A DNA stretch of 64,000 nucleotides from Sphingobacterium sp. UBA4616 (GCA_002386525.1 DGIS01000008.1:204199-268198); one strand, 5' to 3'; shown: positions 29,101 to 38,534, counted from the stretch's first letter. Numbers and translations: made by a program. Notes: generated by a model not told the origin, from the sequence alone.

Positions 29101-32100
29101 CAGCGTTTTAGGGAGACGATGCAAAACAGTACTGGACTTGCACAGTTTGCTACGGTGAAAAGAGAACGTGAAGATGCTGGTTTTAAACTTAATTTAATGT
29201 TGGGCAATGATGCTTCACAAAAAAGCATTCGACCTACATTGATCTTTATCGAGCCGACGAATGTCGAAGAGCGGATGTACTTTAGGCTCTTTTACGGTGG
29301 ACATCGAACGTTTGAAGATCTTCCGGTCGGCGAGGTTACTTTGCATATTGTAAAGGATGATTCAACTTCCTTTAGTTTGCCAGTCGAGCTCAAAGCCCAG
29401 GGAATGAATTATTTGAAACTAGACGCTATCCAATGGACTAAGACATTCCAAGCAGCTCGGTTAGCTTACAAACTTGTACGCGATGAAATTATTGTACGTA
29501 CCGTGGAGAATCCATTGCGGGATGCTATCCAGACTGGACAAGAAAACGATCTGCAGGGCTTAAAAATCGACCGGGAAGGCTTTAGCGCGAAAAGAAAGAA
29601 TAATAAGGTCGCCAGGATCTTAGTTTATGATGGTGATACGCCATTAATTGGGGCTAAAGTGAGTGATCGGGATACGAAAAAGCAATACTTTACCAGTTTT
29701 GACGGTAGTTTGGAACTTGAGCTCTCCGATGACAAAAATACGGTACTTGAGATTGCTGCTTTAGGGTACAATACCGCTACGGTCAAAGTCTCCAGTGGCA
29801 AAGATTATTTCGTGGAATTAAAGCCAAGCGAAAATCAATTGGATGAAGTGGTTGTTGTGGGGTATGGCGTCCAAAAAAGGCAATCATTGACTGCGGCAGT
29901 GAAATCGATCAATGCTAGGATGGATGGGGTGACTACAGCTATGCTGCAGGGGGCTGTAGCAGGGATTCGTATTCGTGGCGCTGCTAGTCCGGCCCCCAAT
30001 GAAAAACCATTGATTTTAGTGGACGGGGTCCCTTTTGAAGGTGATATTTCAAGTCTTGATCCATCGACTATCGCGTCATTGAATGTGATTAAAGATCAAT
30101 CTATGCTGGGATTGTACGGTGCGCGGGCCGCCAATGGCGTGGTGATGGTTCAGATGAAAGCTGGAGCATCTGCGACATCGACAGGTGCTGTGGATATGCC
30201 CTATTTGGAATCTGGAAATACGATGCGCGTGAACTTCCGCGATGATGCATTCTGGCAGCCAAAGCTCACTACCGATGTCCAGGGAAAAGCCAATTTTGAA
30301 GCGACCTATCCGGATGATATCACCAATTGGCGGACATTCTTTATAGCGAAGGGAGCGAAAAATTTTGCAGACAGCAAAGAATTAAGTATAAAATCGTTTA
30401 AGGCTGTTTCAGCACATTTGGCGACTCCGCGATTTGCCATCAGAGGTGATCAGTTTACAGCCATGGGGCGGGTTGTTAATTATCTTAGCGACAGCCTACA
30501 GCTCTTGCGTACCATCAATAATGGGCTAACAACACAGGAGGCAAGGTTGAAAATTGCGAAGTCCTATCGGGATCCTATACCGGTTATTGCCGATAAGGGG
30601 GACAGCGTCCAACTTGCTTATTCGATCGGATTGTCCAACGGATATTTTGATGGTGAAAAGCGTAGCATTCCGATTTTTGAAAAGGGGCTTGAACAACATG
30701 AAGGAGATTTTAAAGTGCTCAACGGTACGGCAGAGTATGTGCTGAAAACTTCACCGTCGCTTGGTGAAGTAACCTTCCATGCTGAAGCAAATTCACTGGA
30801 ATTTTTACAACGGGAAATCGAATTCATTGATCGTTACAAATTTCTCTGCAATGAGCAGATGGCTTCCAAATTAAGTGCATTACTTTCGAAAAAGGAGCTA
30901 GCTAAATTAATCCGTAAACCTTTTACTGAGGATAAGAAAATAAAGGAGCTCCTGAAGGAGCTACAGAAAAACAAAAATTCCAATCAGGGCTGGGGCTGGT
31001 GGAACAAGAGTGAAACTGTAACTTGGATCAGCAACTATGTGGTCGGGGTACTGTTGGATGCCCGCGAAGCAGGATACCAGGTTGAAATTGATACGGAGAT
31101 CTATGCAGAACGTGAAAAGACCCTATTGAAAAGCAGCTTGGCTTCGCTGGATCTTCTAGTGGATAAAGATAAGCTTCACGGGGCCAAAGAGAATTTGTTT
31201 AGCTCCTTGATATATCTGCTCCGGTTGGATCCTAAAACAGATTACAAAAGCTATTTCTTCGAAATTGATACTAAACTGAAAAGTAAAACCATTAAGGACA
31301 AACTGTTGAAATATCTATTGATCTCAAAACTGGGGCTTAAGGATTCACATGCGGCAGATACTGTGCTTAAATATTCCTCAAAGGCTATCTTAGGGGGAAT
31401 TTATTGGACTTCTGGAGCTACAACGAATCAGAAAGGGGGATTTTTTATGCGACCTACGGAAACCAATACTGAGAATACACTGTTGGCTTATAATGTCTTA
31501 AAATCAATTGGTGGTCATGATTCGGATTTAGAAAATATCCGTAATTACTTTTTCGCGCAGCGGCAGCAAAATCAATGGTATAATATCTACGAATCTTCCC
31601 GTATCATACGAAGCATTCTCCCTGATTTGCTAAAGGCGGGAGAAACTTTTCAACCACCAGTAATGATTGTCAATGGCAAACGTATCACGACATTTCCGTA
31701 TACGCAAAGCTTTAAGCCGGATGAACAGATTAAAGTGCGGAAAGAAGGGACGGAGCCGGCTTTTGTGACAGCCTATCAAAATTTCTGGAATCCAGATCCT
31801 GCCGTAGAAAAGGAAAAGGGCCTCGCTGTGGCAACACGATTTAAGGACAATGGTGCTACGGTAGCGGCGCTCAAGGAAGGGAAGCCTGTAAAACTTGAAG
31901 CAAGCGTAACATTAACTGGTGAAGCGGAGTATGTGCAGATTGAAGTTCCGATACCGGCGGGATGTTCTTATGAAACCAAAACCAATGGATACTATCAAAC
32001 CGAGGCGCATAGAGAGCATTTCAAGGATCGTGTTGTCATTTTCTGCAATAAATTAGGTAAAGGTACGCATACCTTTGAGATCGAGCTTTTACCTCGGTAT

Positions 32101-32196
32101 AGCGGAACTTATACAGTTAACCCCGCGAAGGCTGAATTGATGTATTTCCCGATGTACTATGGGAACGAGAAAATGAAAGAAGTGGTAGTGGAATAA
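26197..32196 (+). CDS. alpha-2-macroglobulin-like protein with inserted SusC-type regulatory and plug domains
   Basis: A 1999-residue exported protein (signal peptide MKWKSIVVCFLAVLYASVLFG). Order: MG2 domain from about 205 (FNKPMYKQNEQVKFKAYLEK); further macroglobulin domains; a carboxypeptidase-regulatory-like domain at about 1140-1212; a TonB-receptor plug from 1215 (LDEVVVVGYGVQKRQSLTAA) through RIRGAASPAPNEKPLILVDG and GLYGARAANGVVMVQ (to about 1325); an A2M domain from about 1345 (TTDVQGKANF, PDDITNWRTFF); a thioester domain with the intact CxEQ motif CNEQ (C1551, E1553, Q1554); and the C-terminal receptor-like domain. Bacterial alpha-2-macroglobulins trap proteases covalently. There is no beta-barrel, so the plug does not form a transporter. 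Monocistronic. Confidence 0.9.
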   Translation: MKWKSIVVCFLAVLYASVLFGQSSLFDSPRGSSDYYIYKLSPEILKKIHLDGIKFDEAMLSNFVVKYKVGDPNPVLPPGNYVQVRANGADLMYRELISDNLYVKIIPAKAFAICLYDSLGTIIEDAQVKVNGRRMSLDKKFNYYKAANANSDDIVSIQHKGVYHYLTVERGWPHKDKVSLWKKISNSWLRTRFKIQRIFHKKETGGTESFMVFNKPMYKQNEQVKFKAYLEKTKWKPNRDSIVVRLSGGYGYAKDTVLARLAPYRPGMYNFAFDLKGLGLILDRNYWISLESPKTKLVLHRQHFRYEDYELKSLSFTMTSEKTDYAKGDSVRLKLKALNENEMPIYDGKVDLQVVASPVLMHDLKANKVNFIPDTLWQTSVSLADVAEKEIVLPDSIFPPDIGISFRVIGTYLSSDNERIERSLDLNRLNREKEIRIIVKDGHAALNYVEKGIEQPASAELKILGEHNEVLKAENVSLPNLVSIPWQSKEIVVKSNGFSKSVDLDSQQQVQLNYQFYRTADSVLLHVDNPARIPFWYQVHRAGRMIAAGYETELNRAFLAGGKEGYSLEITYLFGGRSKVIREELPYVEKNLNLEVNTATTVYPGQKAMFELSVTDKEGKPLKDVDITAYGFTSKFKSAAAPAITVGGLMRRAEIKQNLNVSLDDDEKVYQGALQDWVKWSKVMQLDTIPFYQFLYPDVYFQESLPLDAVKSQVSPYIVVNGAVQGIHLVWIDGVLRYAKQDQQNNPTIFEVTPGQHDFRFRTKDRDIRVEGYYVEKGKKVIVSFNASRNTIGFDYPDKTWRKGHISVLRLPKEQQSKLFDKEVAELKRQLITVTNNFGAWQLPNSNVLIERPAYIQTAGDLYYLNPVQRTVYNNRLRTQVPVPLMAGPFPRTEMYNGVSKIGTLMVDTSKIGRFEIEGGYQYSIYKNYQKQKSWDGNLIRLDLYDYKPSLDFLEKVWSVEDIKANVEQRFRETMQNSTGLAQFATVKREREDAGFKLNLMLGNDASQKSIRPTLIFIEPTNVEERMYFRLFYGGHRTFEDLPVGEVTLHIVKDDSTSFSLPVELKAQGMNYLKLDAIQWTKTFQAARLAYKLVRDEIIVRTVENPLRDAIQTGQENDLQGLKIDREGFSAKRKNNKVARILVYDGDTPLIGAKVSDRDTKKQYFTSFDGSLELELSDDKNTVLEIAALGYNTATVKVSSGKDYFVELKPSENQLDEVVVVGYGVQKRQSLTAAVKSINARMDGVTTAMLQGAVAGIRIRGAASPAPNEKPLILVDGVPFEGDISSLDPSTIASLNVIKDQSMLGLYGARAANGVVMVQMKAGASATSTGAVDMPYLESGNTMRVNFRDDAFWQPKLTTDVQGKANFEATYPDDITNWRTFFIAKGAKNFADSKELSIKSFKAVSAHLATPRFAIRGDQFTAMGRVVNYLSDSLQLLRTINNGLTTQEARLKIAKSYRDPIPVIADKGDSVQLAYSIGLSNGYFDGEKRSIPIFEKGLEQHEGDFKVLNGTAEYVLKTSPSLGEVTFHAEANSLEFLQREIEFIDRYKFLCNEQMASKLSALLSKKELAKLIRKPFTEDKKIKELLKELQKNKNSNQGWGWWNKSETVTWISNYVVGVLLDAREAGYQVEIDTEIYAEREKTLLKSSLASLDLLVDKDKLHGAKENLFSSLIYLLRLDPKTDYKSYFFEIDTKLKSKTIKDKLLKYLLISKLGLKDSHAADTVLKYSSKAILGGIYWTSGATTNQKGGFFMRPTETNTENTLLAYNVLKSIGGHDSDLENIRNYFFAQRQQNQWYNIYESSRIIRSILPDLLKAGETFQPPVMIVNGKRITTFPYTQSFKPDEQIKVRKEGTEPAFVTAYQNFWNPDPAVEKEKGLAVATRFKDNGATVAALKEGKPVKLEASVTLTGEAEYVQIEVPIPAGCSYETKTNGYYQTEAHREHFKDRVVIFCNKLGKGTHTFEIELLPRYSGTYTVNPAKAELMYFPMYYGNEKMKEVVVE

Positions 32197-32209
32197 AGTT
32201 ATGACTTAG

Positions 32210-32241
32210 AAAAAAGGGGACCTACCACACGGTAAGTCCCC
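32210..32241 (-). terminator. terminator of the RND efflux operon
   Basis: On the minus strand GGGGAC and TTACC pair with GGTAG and GTCCCC (one mismatch) and are followed by TTTTTT. It lies 31 bases after the stop of the last efflux gene. On the plus strand the A-run precedes the stem, so it serves mainly the minus strand. Confidence 0.75.
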
Positions 32242-32271
32242 AACATATAAAAACAAAAATTAAAAAGTGTA

Positions 32272-33711
32272 CTATCGATAGTCCCATCCGCCACCCAGGG
32301 ATCTGTATATCGCTACGCTTGCTTTGAGTTGGTTGACCTTTTTTTCCACGAGCTCGAATTTAGATTCCAGCGCATCACGTTGGGTCAGTAGAACCTCCAT
32401 ATAATCTGCGCGGGCGTATTTAAAGAGGTCGTTGGAAATACCAATAGACTCATTTAATGCATCAACCTCCTTGGTCTTGATCTGTAGGCCACTCTCCAGA
32501 TTTTTAATTTTGGAGAGCTGATTAGCAACTTCGATGTAGGCAGCCAGAATCGTCTGCTCATAATGGTAAACAGCCTGAACCTGCCGCGCATTTGCGCTGT
32601 AATAAGCGGCTTTAATTGCCCTTTTGTTGATTAAAGGAGCCGTGATTTCACCAACGAGGGAAGAAAGAAAAGATTCTGGTTTAATAAGATAAGTCGGATC
32701 AAAGGCTTGAAATCCAACTCCAGCAGCGATGTCCAAAGAAGGATAGAACCGCGCTTTGGCCGATTTAATATCCAGTTTGGATGCAGCAAGTTCAAACTCC
32801 GCCTGCTTGATATCTGGCCTGTTCTCCAATAGGTCAGCGGGGACACCTGCATAAACAGTTTGCGGAACGAGTTGGTCGAATGCGCCTTGATCTCTTTGAA
32901 CTGGCTGAGGAAACCTTCCGACGAGATAATTTATTCTATTCTCGGTCTCGGTGATCTTCTGTTTGATGTCATACTGCATACCTTGTGTCTTCAAAATCTG
33001 CGCTTCAAATCTTTTGACAGCAAGCTTATTGGATCGTGCATTTTTCTTCAAGTCATTGACGACAGCCAGTGCATCGTTTTGAATCTTAACATTCTCATTA
33101 ATAACTAGGAGTTCATTGTCCAGTGCAAGAAGTTCATAGTAGGAATCTGCAATTTCAGCGATCAGATGAGTGACCATAAAATTTTTGCCTTCCACACTTG
33201 CAAAATACCGCTGTAACTGAGCTTTCGTTGCATTATGGAGTTTACCCCAGATATCTGTTTCCCATTGTGCCTGTACACCAACTCCAAAATCAAATAGTGG
33301 TTCAGGCATTTCGCGGCCGGGTTCGATTTCTGTATTCTTTTCCATCGCTCCAATATTCGTATACCGACTTACTTTGTCGACGCCTGCACCAACTTTTACA
33401 CCAACAGAAGGCAGATATTCACCTTTTTTGGCACTTACTTCGTTTTGGGCAATTTGAATTTCCTGAAGCATAATATGTAGCTCTTGGTTGTTTGCCAATG
33501 CCTGGCTGATAAGTCCTTGTAGATTGGGGTCCTTAAAATAGTTTTTCCATTTAATTTTCCCAATATTCAAGGTGTCGCTGTCAGCATTCTCATATGTTTC
33601 AGGGACTTTTTTATTTTCGGTACGTTGTTTGATTTCGAGTGGTTTGCAAGCCCCAAGACTAAGCAAGAAAAGCGCGAAACCTATATAGTGATATAATTTA
33701 TTCTTATTCAT
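32272..33711 (-). CDS. RND efflux outer membrane channel, TolC/NodT family lipoprotein
   Basis: A 479-residue outer membrane factor that forms the exit duct of the tripartite pump. The lipoprotein signal ends at about Cys22 (FLLSLGACKPLEIK). The two OEP repeats are seen as EIQIAQNEVSAKKGEYLPSVGVKVGAG and, in the second half, ELAASKLDIKSAKARFYPSLDIAAGVGFQ, with LLENRPDIKQAE between them, the standard OprM/NodT motif. It overlaps the permease gene by 8 bases and is the last gene of the operon. Confidence 0.94.
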   Translation of the reverse strand: MNKNKLYHYIGFALFLLSLGACKPLEIKQRTENKKVPETYENADSDTLNIGKIKWKNYFKDPNLQGLISQALANNQELHIMLQEIQIAQNEVSAKKGEYLPSVGVKVGAGVDKVSRYTNIGAMEKNTEIEPGREMPEPLFDFGVGVQAQWETDIWGKLHNATKAQLQRYFASVEGKNFMVTHLIAEIADSYYELLALDNELLVINENVKIQNDALAVVNDLKKNARSNKLAVKRFEAQILKTQGMQYDIKQKITETENRINYLVGRFPQPVQRDQGAFDQLVPQTVYAGVPADLLENRPDIKQAEFELAASKLDIKSAKARFYPSLDIAAGVGFQAFDPTYLIKPESFLSSLVGEITAPLINKRAIKAAYYSANARQVQAVYHYEQTILAAYIEVANQLSKIKNLESGLQIKTKEVDALNESIGISNDLFKYARADYMEVLLTQRDALESKFELVEKKVNQLKASVAIYRSLGGGWDYR

Positions 33712-36700
33712 AATGTATCATGTCTTCGCTTAATGGTGAATCGTCTTCGGCTTGAATCATTTTTCTTCCGTCAGCCAATTTTGCAAAAATATAGTAGAGT
33801 CCAGGGATAACGATAACGCCAAAGATTGTTCCGACGAGCATACCCCCGAGTGCGGATGCACCTATGGTATGGTTACCTATGGCACCGGCACCGCTGGCAA
33901 AGACTAGTGGAACGAGTCCAGCGATAAAGGCAAAGGAGGTCATGAGAATAGGTCTAAAACGTGCTCGTGATCCCTCAATTGCTGCCTCTAATATACTGTC
34001 GCCGGCTTGTCGCCTTTTCACGGCAAATTCTACGATAAGCACCGCATTTTTACCCAACAAACCAATAATCATGATCAGCCCGACCTGTGCATAAATGTCA
34101 TTTTCAAGTCCCATAGCTTTTAAGAGGAAGAAGGAACCAAATACACCGACAGGTAGTGACAAGAGAACCGCAAATGGAATGATGAAGCTCTCATACTGCG
34201 CGGCAAGTACAAGATAAACGAAAACTAAGACGACTAGAAAGACATAAATAGCTTCGTTTCCACGTTGCGCCTCATCGTAGGAGAGACCTTCCCAAGCCAC
34301 CTTGTAGCCGTGCGGTAAAGTCTGAACTGCGGTTTCGTTGATTGCCTGAATAGCATCGGCCGTTGTATATCCATTGGCCGGAAGTCCACGGATGGCGGCA
34401 GAATTGTACATATTGTAACGTGTGATCTCATTTGGCCCCTGTGTTTTTTTTAAGGTCATAAAGGCCGAATAGGGAACCATCTGATCATGATCGTTTTTGA
34501 CGTAAAGGTTAATGATATCAGAAGGTAATCTTCTGAATTCTGGCGAAGATTGTACATATACCTTGAAAAATTGACCAAAACGGATAAACCCCTGTTCATA
34601 TGTACTGCCGATAAGGATATTGAGGTTATCCATGGCTTTACCTATAGAGACGCCCTTCTGCATAGCCGCATTATTGTCAAAAACCAATTCGTATTGCGGG
34701 TAGTTGGCAGCGAAAAAGGTAAAGACTCCAGTAAGTTCCTTACGTTTCTTAAGATTGGCGATAAATGCTTTATTCACTTTATCGAAATCTTGGTAATCCG
34801 TAGTCCGATTGAGGTCGAGCAGGCGCATGGAGAAACCTCCTGAGGAACCGAAACCCGGAACTGCCGGAGGTTCGAAGAACTCTACTGTGGCGCCTAAATT
34901 TTTAGATTTTTCTTCCAGTTCTTCCATGATCTCCTTAACAGAATGTTCACGTTCACCCCAGGTTTTGAGGTTGATAAGACAGGTTCCGGCATTCGATCCT
35001 CGTCCTTCCGTCATGATCTCATATCCTGCTAGTGATGAAACGGATTCTACACCATCTACGCCTTGACAGATCTTTTGGAGTTCTCTGGAAAGCTTGTTGG
35101 TCTGTTCCAGTGTTGATCCTGGAGGCGTTTGAATAATGGCATAAATCGTACCTTGATCTTCACTAGGTATGAAACCTCCCGGAAGCGTTTTGTTAATGAC
35201 GAAAATACCGACACAGAAAGCGATTAAGATCCCCCACGTCACGACTCTTCGGCTGGCAATTTTTCGCAGTAACGTGGCATATTTGCCGGTTATTTTATCG
35301 AAGGTACGGTTAAAAACGTCAAGAGATTTGGTGAATATGTTCGATTTTTTTGGTTTACCATGGTTGTTTTTTAATAACATCGCGGCAAGCACAGGAGTGA
35401 GGGTTAACGCTACAACTGCCGATATTACGATGGAACTTGCCATAGTAATTGAAAACTGCCGATAAAATGTTCCGACAGGACCCGTCATAAACGAAATAGG
35501 AATAAAAACCGCTACCATAACAGCTGTAATGGCGATAATAGCACCCGCGATTTCAGCCATAACCTCCTTTACGGCCTTATATGGGGAGATCGAACTTTCT
35601 TCCATTTTGGCATGTACTGCTTCGATGACGACAATGGCATTGTCTACGACAATCCCGATGGCGAGGACTAAAGCAAATAGGGTGACCAAGTTGATCGACA
35701 TACCGAACCATTGAATGACGAAGAATGTACCTATGAGTGAAACGGGTACAGCGATGATCGGAATTAAAGTCGAACGCCAGTCGCCAAGGAAAATAAAAAC
35801 CACGATGGCAACTAAAATAAAAGCATCCCGCAGCGTATGCATCACCTGTTCGATAGAAGCATCCAAGAATTGGGATACGTCATAGCTGATTTTATAGTCT
35901 ATACCCGGCGGAAAGTTTCCTTTCATTTCTGCAAGTTTGGCTTTTACATCTTTGATTACGTCATTGGCATTGCTGCCATAATTTTGTTTCAATACAATCG
36001 ATGCTGACGGATGCCCGTCCAAATTGGAATAGATATCAAAAAATTCACTTCCCAGTTCGACTTTAGCCACGTCTTTTAACTTGATGTTTTCTCCATCGCC
36101 ATTCGCACGAACAATAATATTTTCGTATTCTTCAGGTGTATTGTATTGCCCTTTGTAAGTCAGCACATATTCGAGCGATTGCGCGGCGATACCTGAACTT
36201 TGTCCCAGTCGGCCGGGGCGGCCAATGATGCTTTGTTCTCCTATTGCTTTCATCACTTCATCAACCGACAAGCTATAGGCGCGCATGCGATCAGGATTTA
36301 ACCAGACGCGCATAGCATATCTACGGCTACCGAGAATTTGCGATTTGGCGATGCCGTGGATACGATTGATTTCGGGAATAATATTTACCGTTGCATAATT
36401 GTATAGGAACTTTTCGTCCATACTTTTATTGGTACTGTAAAGATTCACGTACATCAGCATACTGGGCTGAATTGGATTAACGACGACCCCTTCCTTTTGG
36501 ACAAGTTCGGGCAAAAGTGGCATGACTTGATCCACCCGGGTTTTTACCAATACGACGGCATCGTTGGGGTCTGTGCCGGGGTCAAACACGACGTTTACGG
36601 TCGCTTCACCTGCACTGGTTGCATCGGTGGCGATATAGCGCATTCCTTGCACCCCGTTGATGGCATTCTCAAGAGTGATCAGTGAGGATTTTACAAGTAC

Positions 36701-36865
36701 ATCCGCGCTTGCTCCGGGGTAGGCTATGGATACCGCAACAGTGGTTGGTGCGATTTTCGGAAATTGTTCGGTAGGAAGTTGCTTGATAGCCAGACCTCCA
36801 ATAAATAGGATGACAACCGATATGACAATAGCAAATACCGGTCGATGTATTACTTTTTTAAACAT
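33704..36865 (-). CDS. RND efflux permease, HAE-1 family
   Basis: A 1053-residue inner membrane proton-driven pump of the AcrB type. Twelve membrane helices and two large periplasmic loops are evident from the hydrophobicity and length. The N-terminus (FKKVIHRPVFAIVISVVILFIGGLAIKQLPTEQFPKIAPT) is typical. In helix 4 the proton-relay pair of AcrB (D407/D408) reads D408-N409 here (GIVVDNAIVVIEAV), so the second Asp is Asn; K939 (IGLLGKNAVLIVEFA) is kept. Substrates are unknown. Gene order adaptor - permease - channel is standard. Confidence 0.96.
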   Translation of the reverse strand: MFKKVIHRPVFAIVISVVILFIGGLAIKQLPTEQFPKIAPTTVAVSIAYPGASADVLVKSSLITLENAINGVQGMRYIATDATSAGEATVNVVFDPGTDPNDAVVLVKTRVDQVMPLLPELVQKEGVVVNPIQPSMLMYVNLYSTNKSMDEKFLYNYATVNIIPEINRIHGIAKSQILGSRRYAMRVWLNPDRMRAYSLSVDEVMKAIGEQSIIGRPGRLGQSSGIAAQSLEYVLTYKGQYNTPEEYENIIVRANGDGENIKLKDVAKVELGSEFFDIYSNLDGHPSASIVLKQNYGSNANDVIKDVKAKLAEMKGNFPPGIDYKISYDVSQFLDASIEQVMHTLRDAFILVAIVVFIFLGDWRSTLIPIIAVPVSLIGTFFVIQWFGMSINLVTLFALVLAIGIVVDNAIVVIEAVHAKMEESSISPYKAVKEVMAEIAGAIIAITAVMVAVFIPISFMTGPVGTFYRQFSITMASSIVISAVVALTLTPVLAAMLLKNNHGKPKKSNIFTKSLDVFNRTFDKITGKYATLLRKIASRRVVTWGILIAFCVGIFVINKTLPGGFIPSEDQGTIYAIIQTPPGSTLEQTNKLSRELQKICQGVDGVESVSSLAGYEIMTEGRGSNAGTCLINLKTWGEREHSVKEIMEELEEKSKNLGATVEFFEPPAVPGFGSSGGFSMRLLDLNRTTDYQDFDKVNKAFIANLKKRKELTGVFTFFAANYPQYELVFDNNAAMQKGVSIGKAMDNLNILIGSTYEQGFIRFGQFFKVYVQSSPEFRRLPSDIINLYVKNDHDQMVPYSAFMTLKKTQGPNEITRYNMYNSAAIRGLPANGYTTADAIQAINETAVQTLPHGYKVAWEGLSYDEAQRGNEAIYVFLVVLVFVYLVLAAQYESFIIPFAVLLSLPVGVFGSFFLLKAMGLENDIYAQVGLIMIIGLLGKNAVLIVEFAVKRRQAGDSILEAAIEGSRARFRPILMTSFAFIAGLVPLVFASGAGAIGNHTIGASALGGMLVGTIFGVIVIPGLYYIFAKLADGRKMIQAEDDSPLSEDMIHYE

Positions 36866-36881
36866 GATGCTGCTTTTTTAA

Positions 36882-37967
36882 TTACTCTGCATATAAATCT
36901 AAGTTTGACATGACTTTCTCCGGAGTCTGATATTTGGATTCAATAGTCTGGTTTTCTTGTACCATTCGAAGTCCATTCAGCAGAATCTTTTCGTCCTTGC
37001 CCAATCCGGAAGAAACAACATAGATATGCGGCAGTTCGGCAGCAACTTTTATTTCTCTAGCTTTTACTTTATTATCTTTTGTAATAACATATACATATTT
37101 TTTTTCAAGCTCCTCGAATGTCGCTTTTTGGGGGATCATAAGCGCATTGTTATAGGGCGATGTAATGACAATATTCCCCGTCTCGCCATAACGTAATAAG
37201 CCTTTTGGATTAGGAAAAGTCGCTCTGTAGGCAATATTTCCGGTTTCATTATTGAAGTCTGATTCGATGGTCTCGACAATCCCCTTATGACCGAATTCTT
37301 TTCCATTGGCCATGTTTAACCGTACATGCAGCGGGCTATTGTCTTTTTTTTCGTCCATTTGATTGAGGTATTCCACTTCGGGGACATTAAAGTAAACCCA
37401 CATCTTACTATTGTCGGACAATTCTGTGATCAACTCGCCCTCATCGACAAGACTTCCTTTACGGACATGAAGCTTACCCACGATTCCTGAGAATGGTGCT
37501 ACGATGTCCGTAAATTTGAGATGCGTATTCATAGCGGCTAATTCAGCTTTGGCTTTTTCATATTTTGCTTTTGCCATTTCAGTTTCTTGCGGCGCTACAA
37601 TATCTTTTTCAGACAGATTTTTGGTATTCTGATATTCGATTTCAGCATATTTTACCTCGGCTTTGGCGCGATTAACATCGGACTCATAAAGGTTGGGCAT
37701 GATTTTAAAGAGGGGTTGTCCTTTTTGTACAAATTGACCCTCGTCGACAAATATCGATTGAATGTAACCTTTCTCCTGCGCGCGGAGTTCAATATGGTTA
37801 ATGGAACGGATTTGAGCCACATATTCTTTATGGACGATGGTGTCTTTGACTAAAGGGGTGGTAACGTTGAAAACTGCAGCTTCTTTTTTCTCTTTTTTTT
37901 CTGACTGGCAGCTTGTCGATAGAATAATAAGGCACAGGCTTGTATACATGAAGGTTCTCATGAACAT
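36882..37967 (-). CDS. RND efflux periplasmic adaptor (membrane fusion protein)
   Basis: A 361-residue lipoprotein adaptor that bridges permease and outer membrane channel. The signal ends at about Cys20 (LIILSTSCQSEKKEKK). The biotinyl-lipoyl half-motifs are HIELRAQEKGYIQSIFVDEGQFVQKGQPLF and FTDIVAPFSGIVGKLHVRKGSLVDEGELIT, joined by a short coiled coil (ESDVNRAKAEVKYAEIEYQN). Beta-barrel and membrane-proximal domains follow. The permease gene starts 16 bases later. Confidence 0.95.
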   Translation of the reverse strand: MFMRTFMYTSLCLIILSTSCQSEKKEKKEAAVFNVTTPLVKDTIVHKEYVAQIRSINHIELRAQEKGYIQSIFVDEGQFVQKGQPLFKIMPNLYESDVNRAKAEVKYAEIEYQNTKNLSEKDIVAPQETEMAKAKYEKAKAELAAMNTHLKFTDIVAPFSGIVGKLHVRKGSLVDEGELITELSDNSKMWVYFNVPEVEYLNQMDEKKDNSPLHVRLNMANGKEFGHKGIVETIESDFNNETGNIAYRATFPNPKGLLRYGETGNIVITSPYNNALMIPQKATFEELEKKYVYVITKDNKVKAREIKVAAELPHIYVVSSGLGKDEKILLNGLRMVQENQTIESKYQTPEKVMSNLDLYAE

Positions 37968-38070
37968 GATGATAGTTTTTAATTATTTTCGAAAAATTGA
38001 ACAATAGTGTGACCTGCTTTCAGGTGATTTTGAAAGCTATTTTTATGTTTTTTAAGAAAGTATTAAAGAA

Positions 38071-38493
38071 TCACAGCCTGAATACACTGTAATGGATATA
38101 TAGTGCGTTTTTGCGGAGAGTAAAAGGTGTTGTATTTGCAAGCGAAACCGCGGTGAGCGTATTATGAAATTGAGGGAGGAAATCGTTTATTATATTGCCA
38201 AAACTGTCTCCTGCGAGTGCGAATAAATTTGGGCTATTGGAATCGTTTCCTGTGTCATCGTTTTCATTTTCATTTTCTGAAAAGTAAGCTCTTAATTTTT
38301 CGTGCCGATGACGTTTAGTTTTGCGAATGACTTTGGTTCCAAAACCTCCGCTTTCTACCTGATGACTGTGGTGATTGGCAGCATGCAGATGGAAGGCAGA
38401 TGAATATTTTGGTGTGGAAATAGCATACCAGCCAAAACTGATAAGTATTGCGTAAAATACGCTGAACACATATTGATGGAATTTTCCTTGCAT
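38071..38493 (-). CDS. small His-rich single-pass membrane protein, first gene of the efflux operon
   Basis: A 140-residue protein of unknown family. One hydrophobic helix near the N-terminus (YVFSVFYAILISFGWYA) is followed by a His-rich stretch (HLHAANHHSHQ), a basic segment (IRKTKRHRHEKLR) and an acidic Asn-rich segment (SENENENDDTGNDSNS). The ATG at 38493 is preferred over an in-frame TTG at 38505. It lies 103 bases upstream of the adaptor gene in the same direction, and the best promoter candidate lies directly before it, so it may be co-transcribed with the pump. The His cluster could bind metal. It could also be a non-coding leader; codon use looks ordinary. Confidence 0.55.
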   Translation of the reverse strand: MQGKFHQYVFSVFYAILISFGWYAISTPKYSSAFHLHAANHHSHQVESGGFGTKVIRKTKRHRHEKLRAYFSENENENDDTGNDSNSPNLFALAGDSFGNIINDFLPQFHNTLTAVSLANTTPFTLRKNALYIHYSVFRL

Positions 38494-38502
38494 CGCTGGA
38501 AG

Positions 38503-38534
38503 CAAATGTAATTAAACTTTAAAAATGATACAAG
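38503..38534 (-). promoter_or_regulatory. promoter of the small His-rich protein / efflux operon
   Basis: On the minus strand CTTG (38534-38531) and TACATTTG (38510-38503) are 20 bases apart, a good match to the Bacteroidota promoter. Transcription would start a few bases before the ATG at 38493, so the mRNA would be nearly leaderless. Confidence 0.6.
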
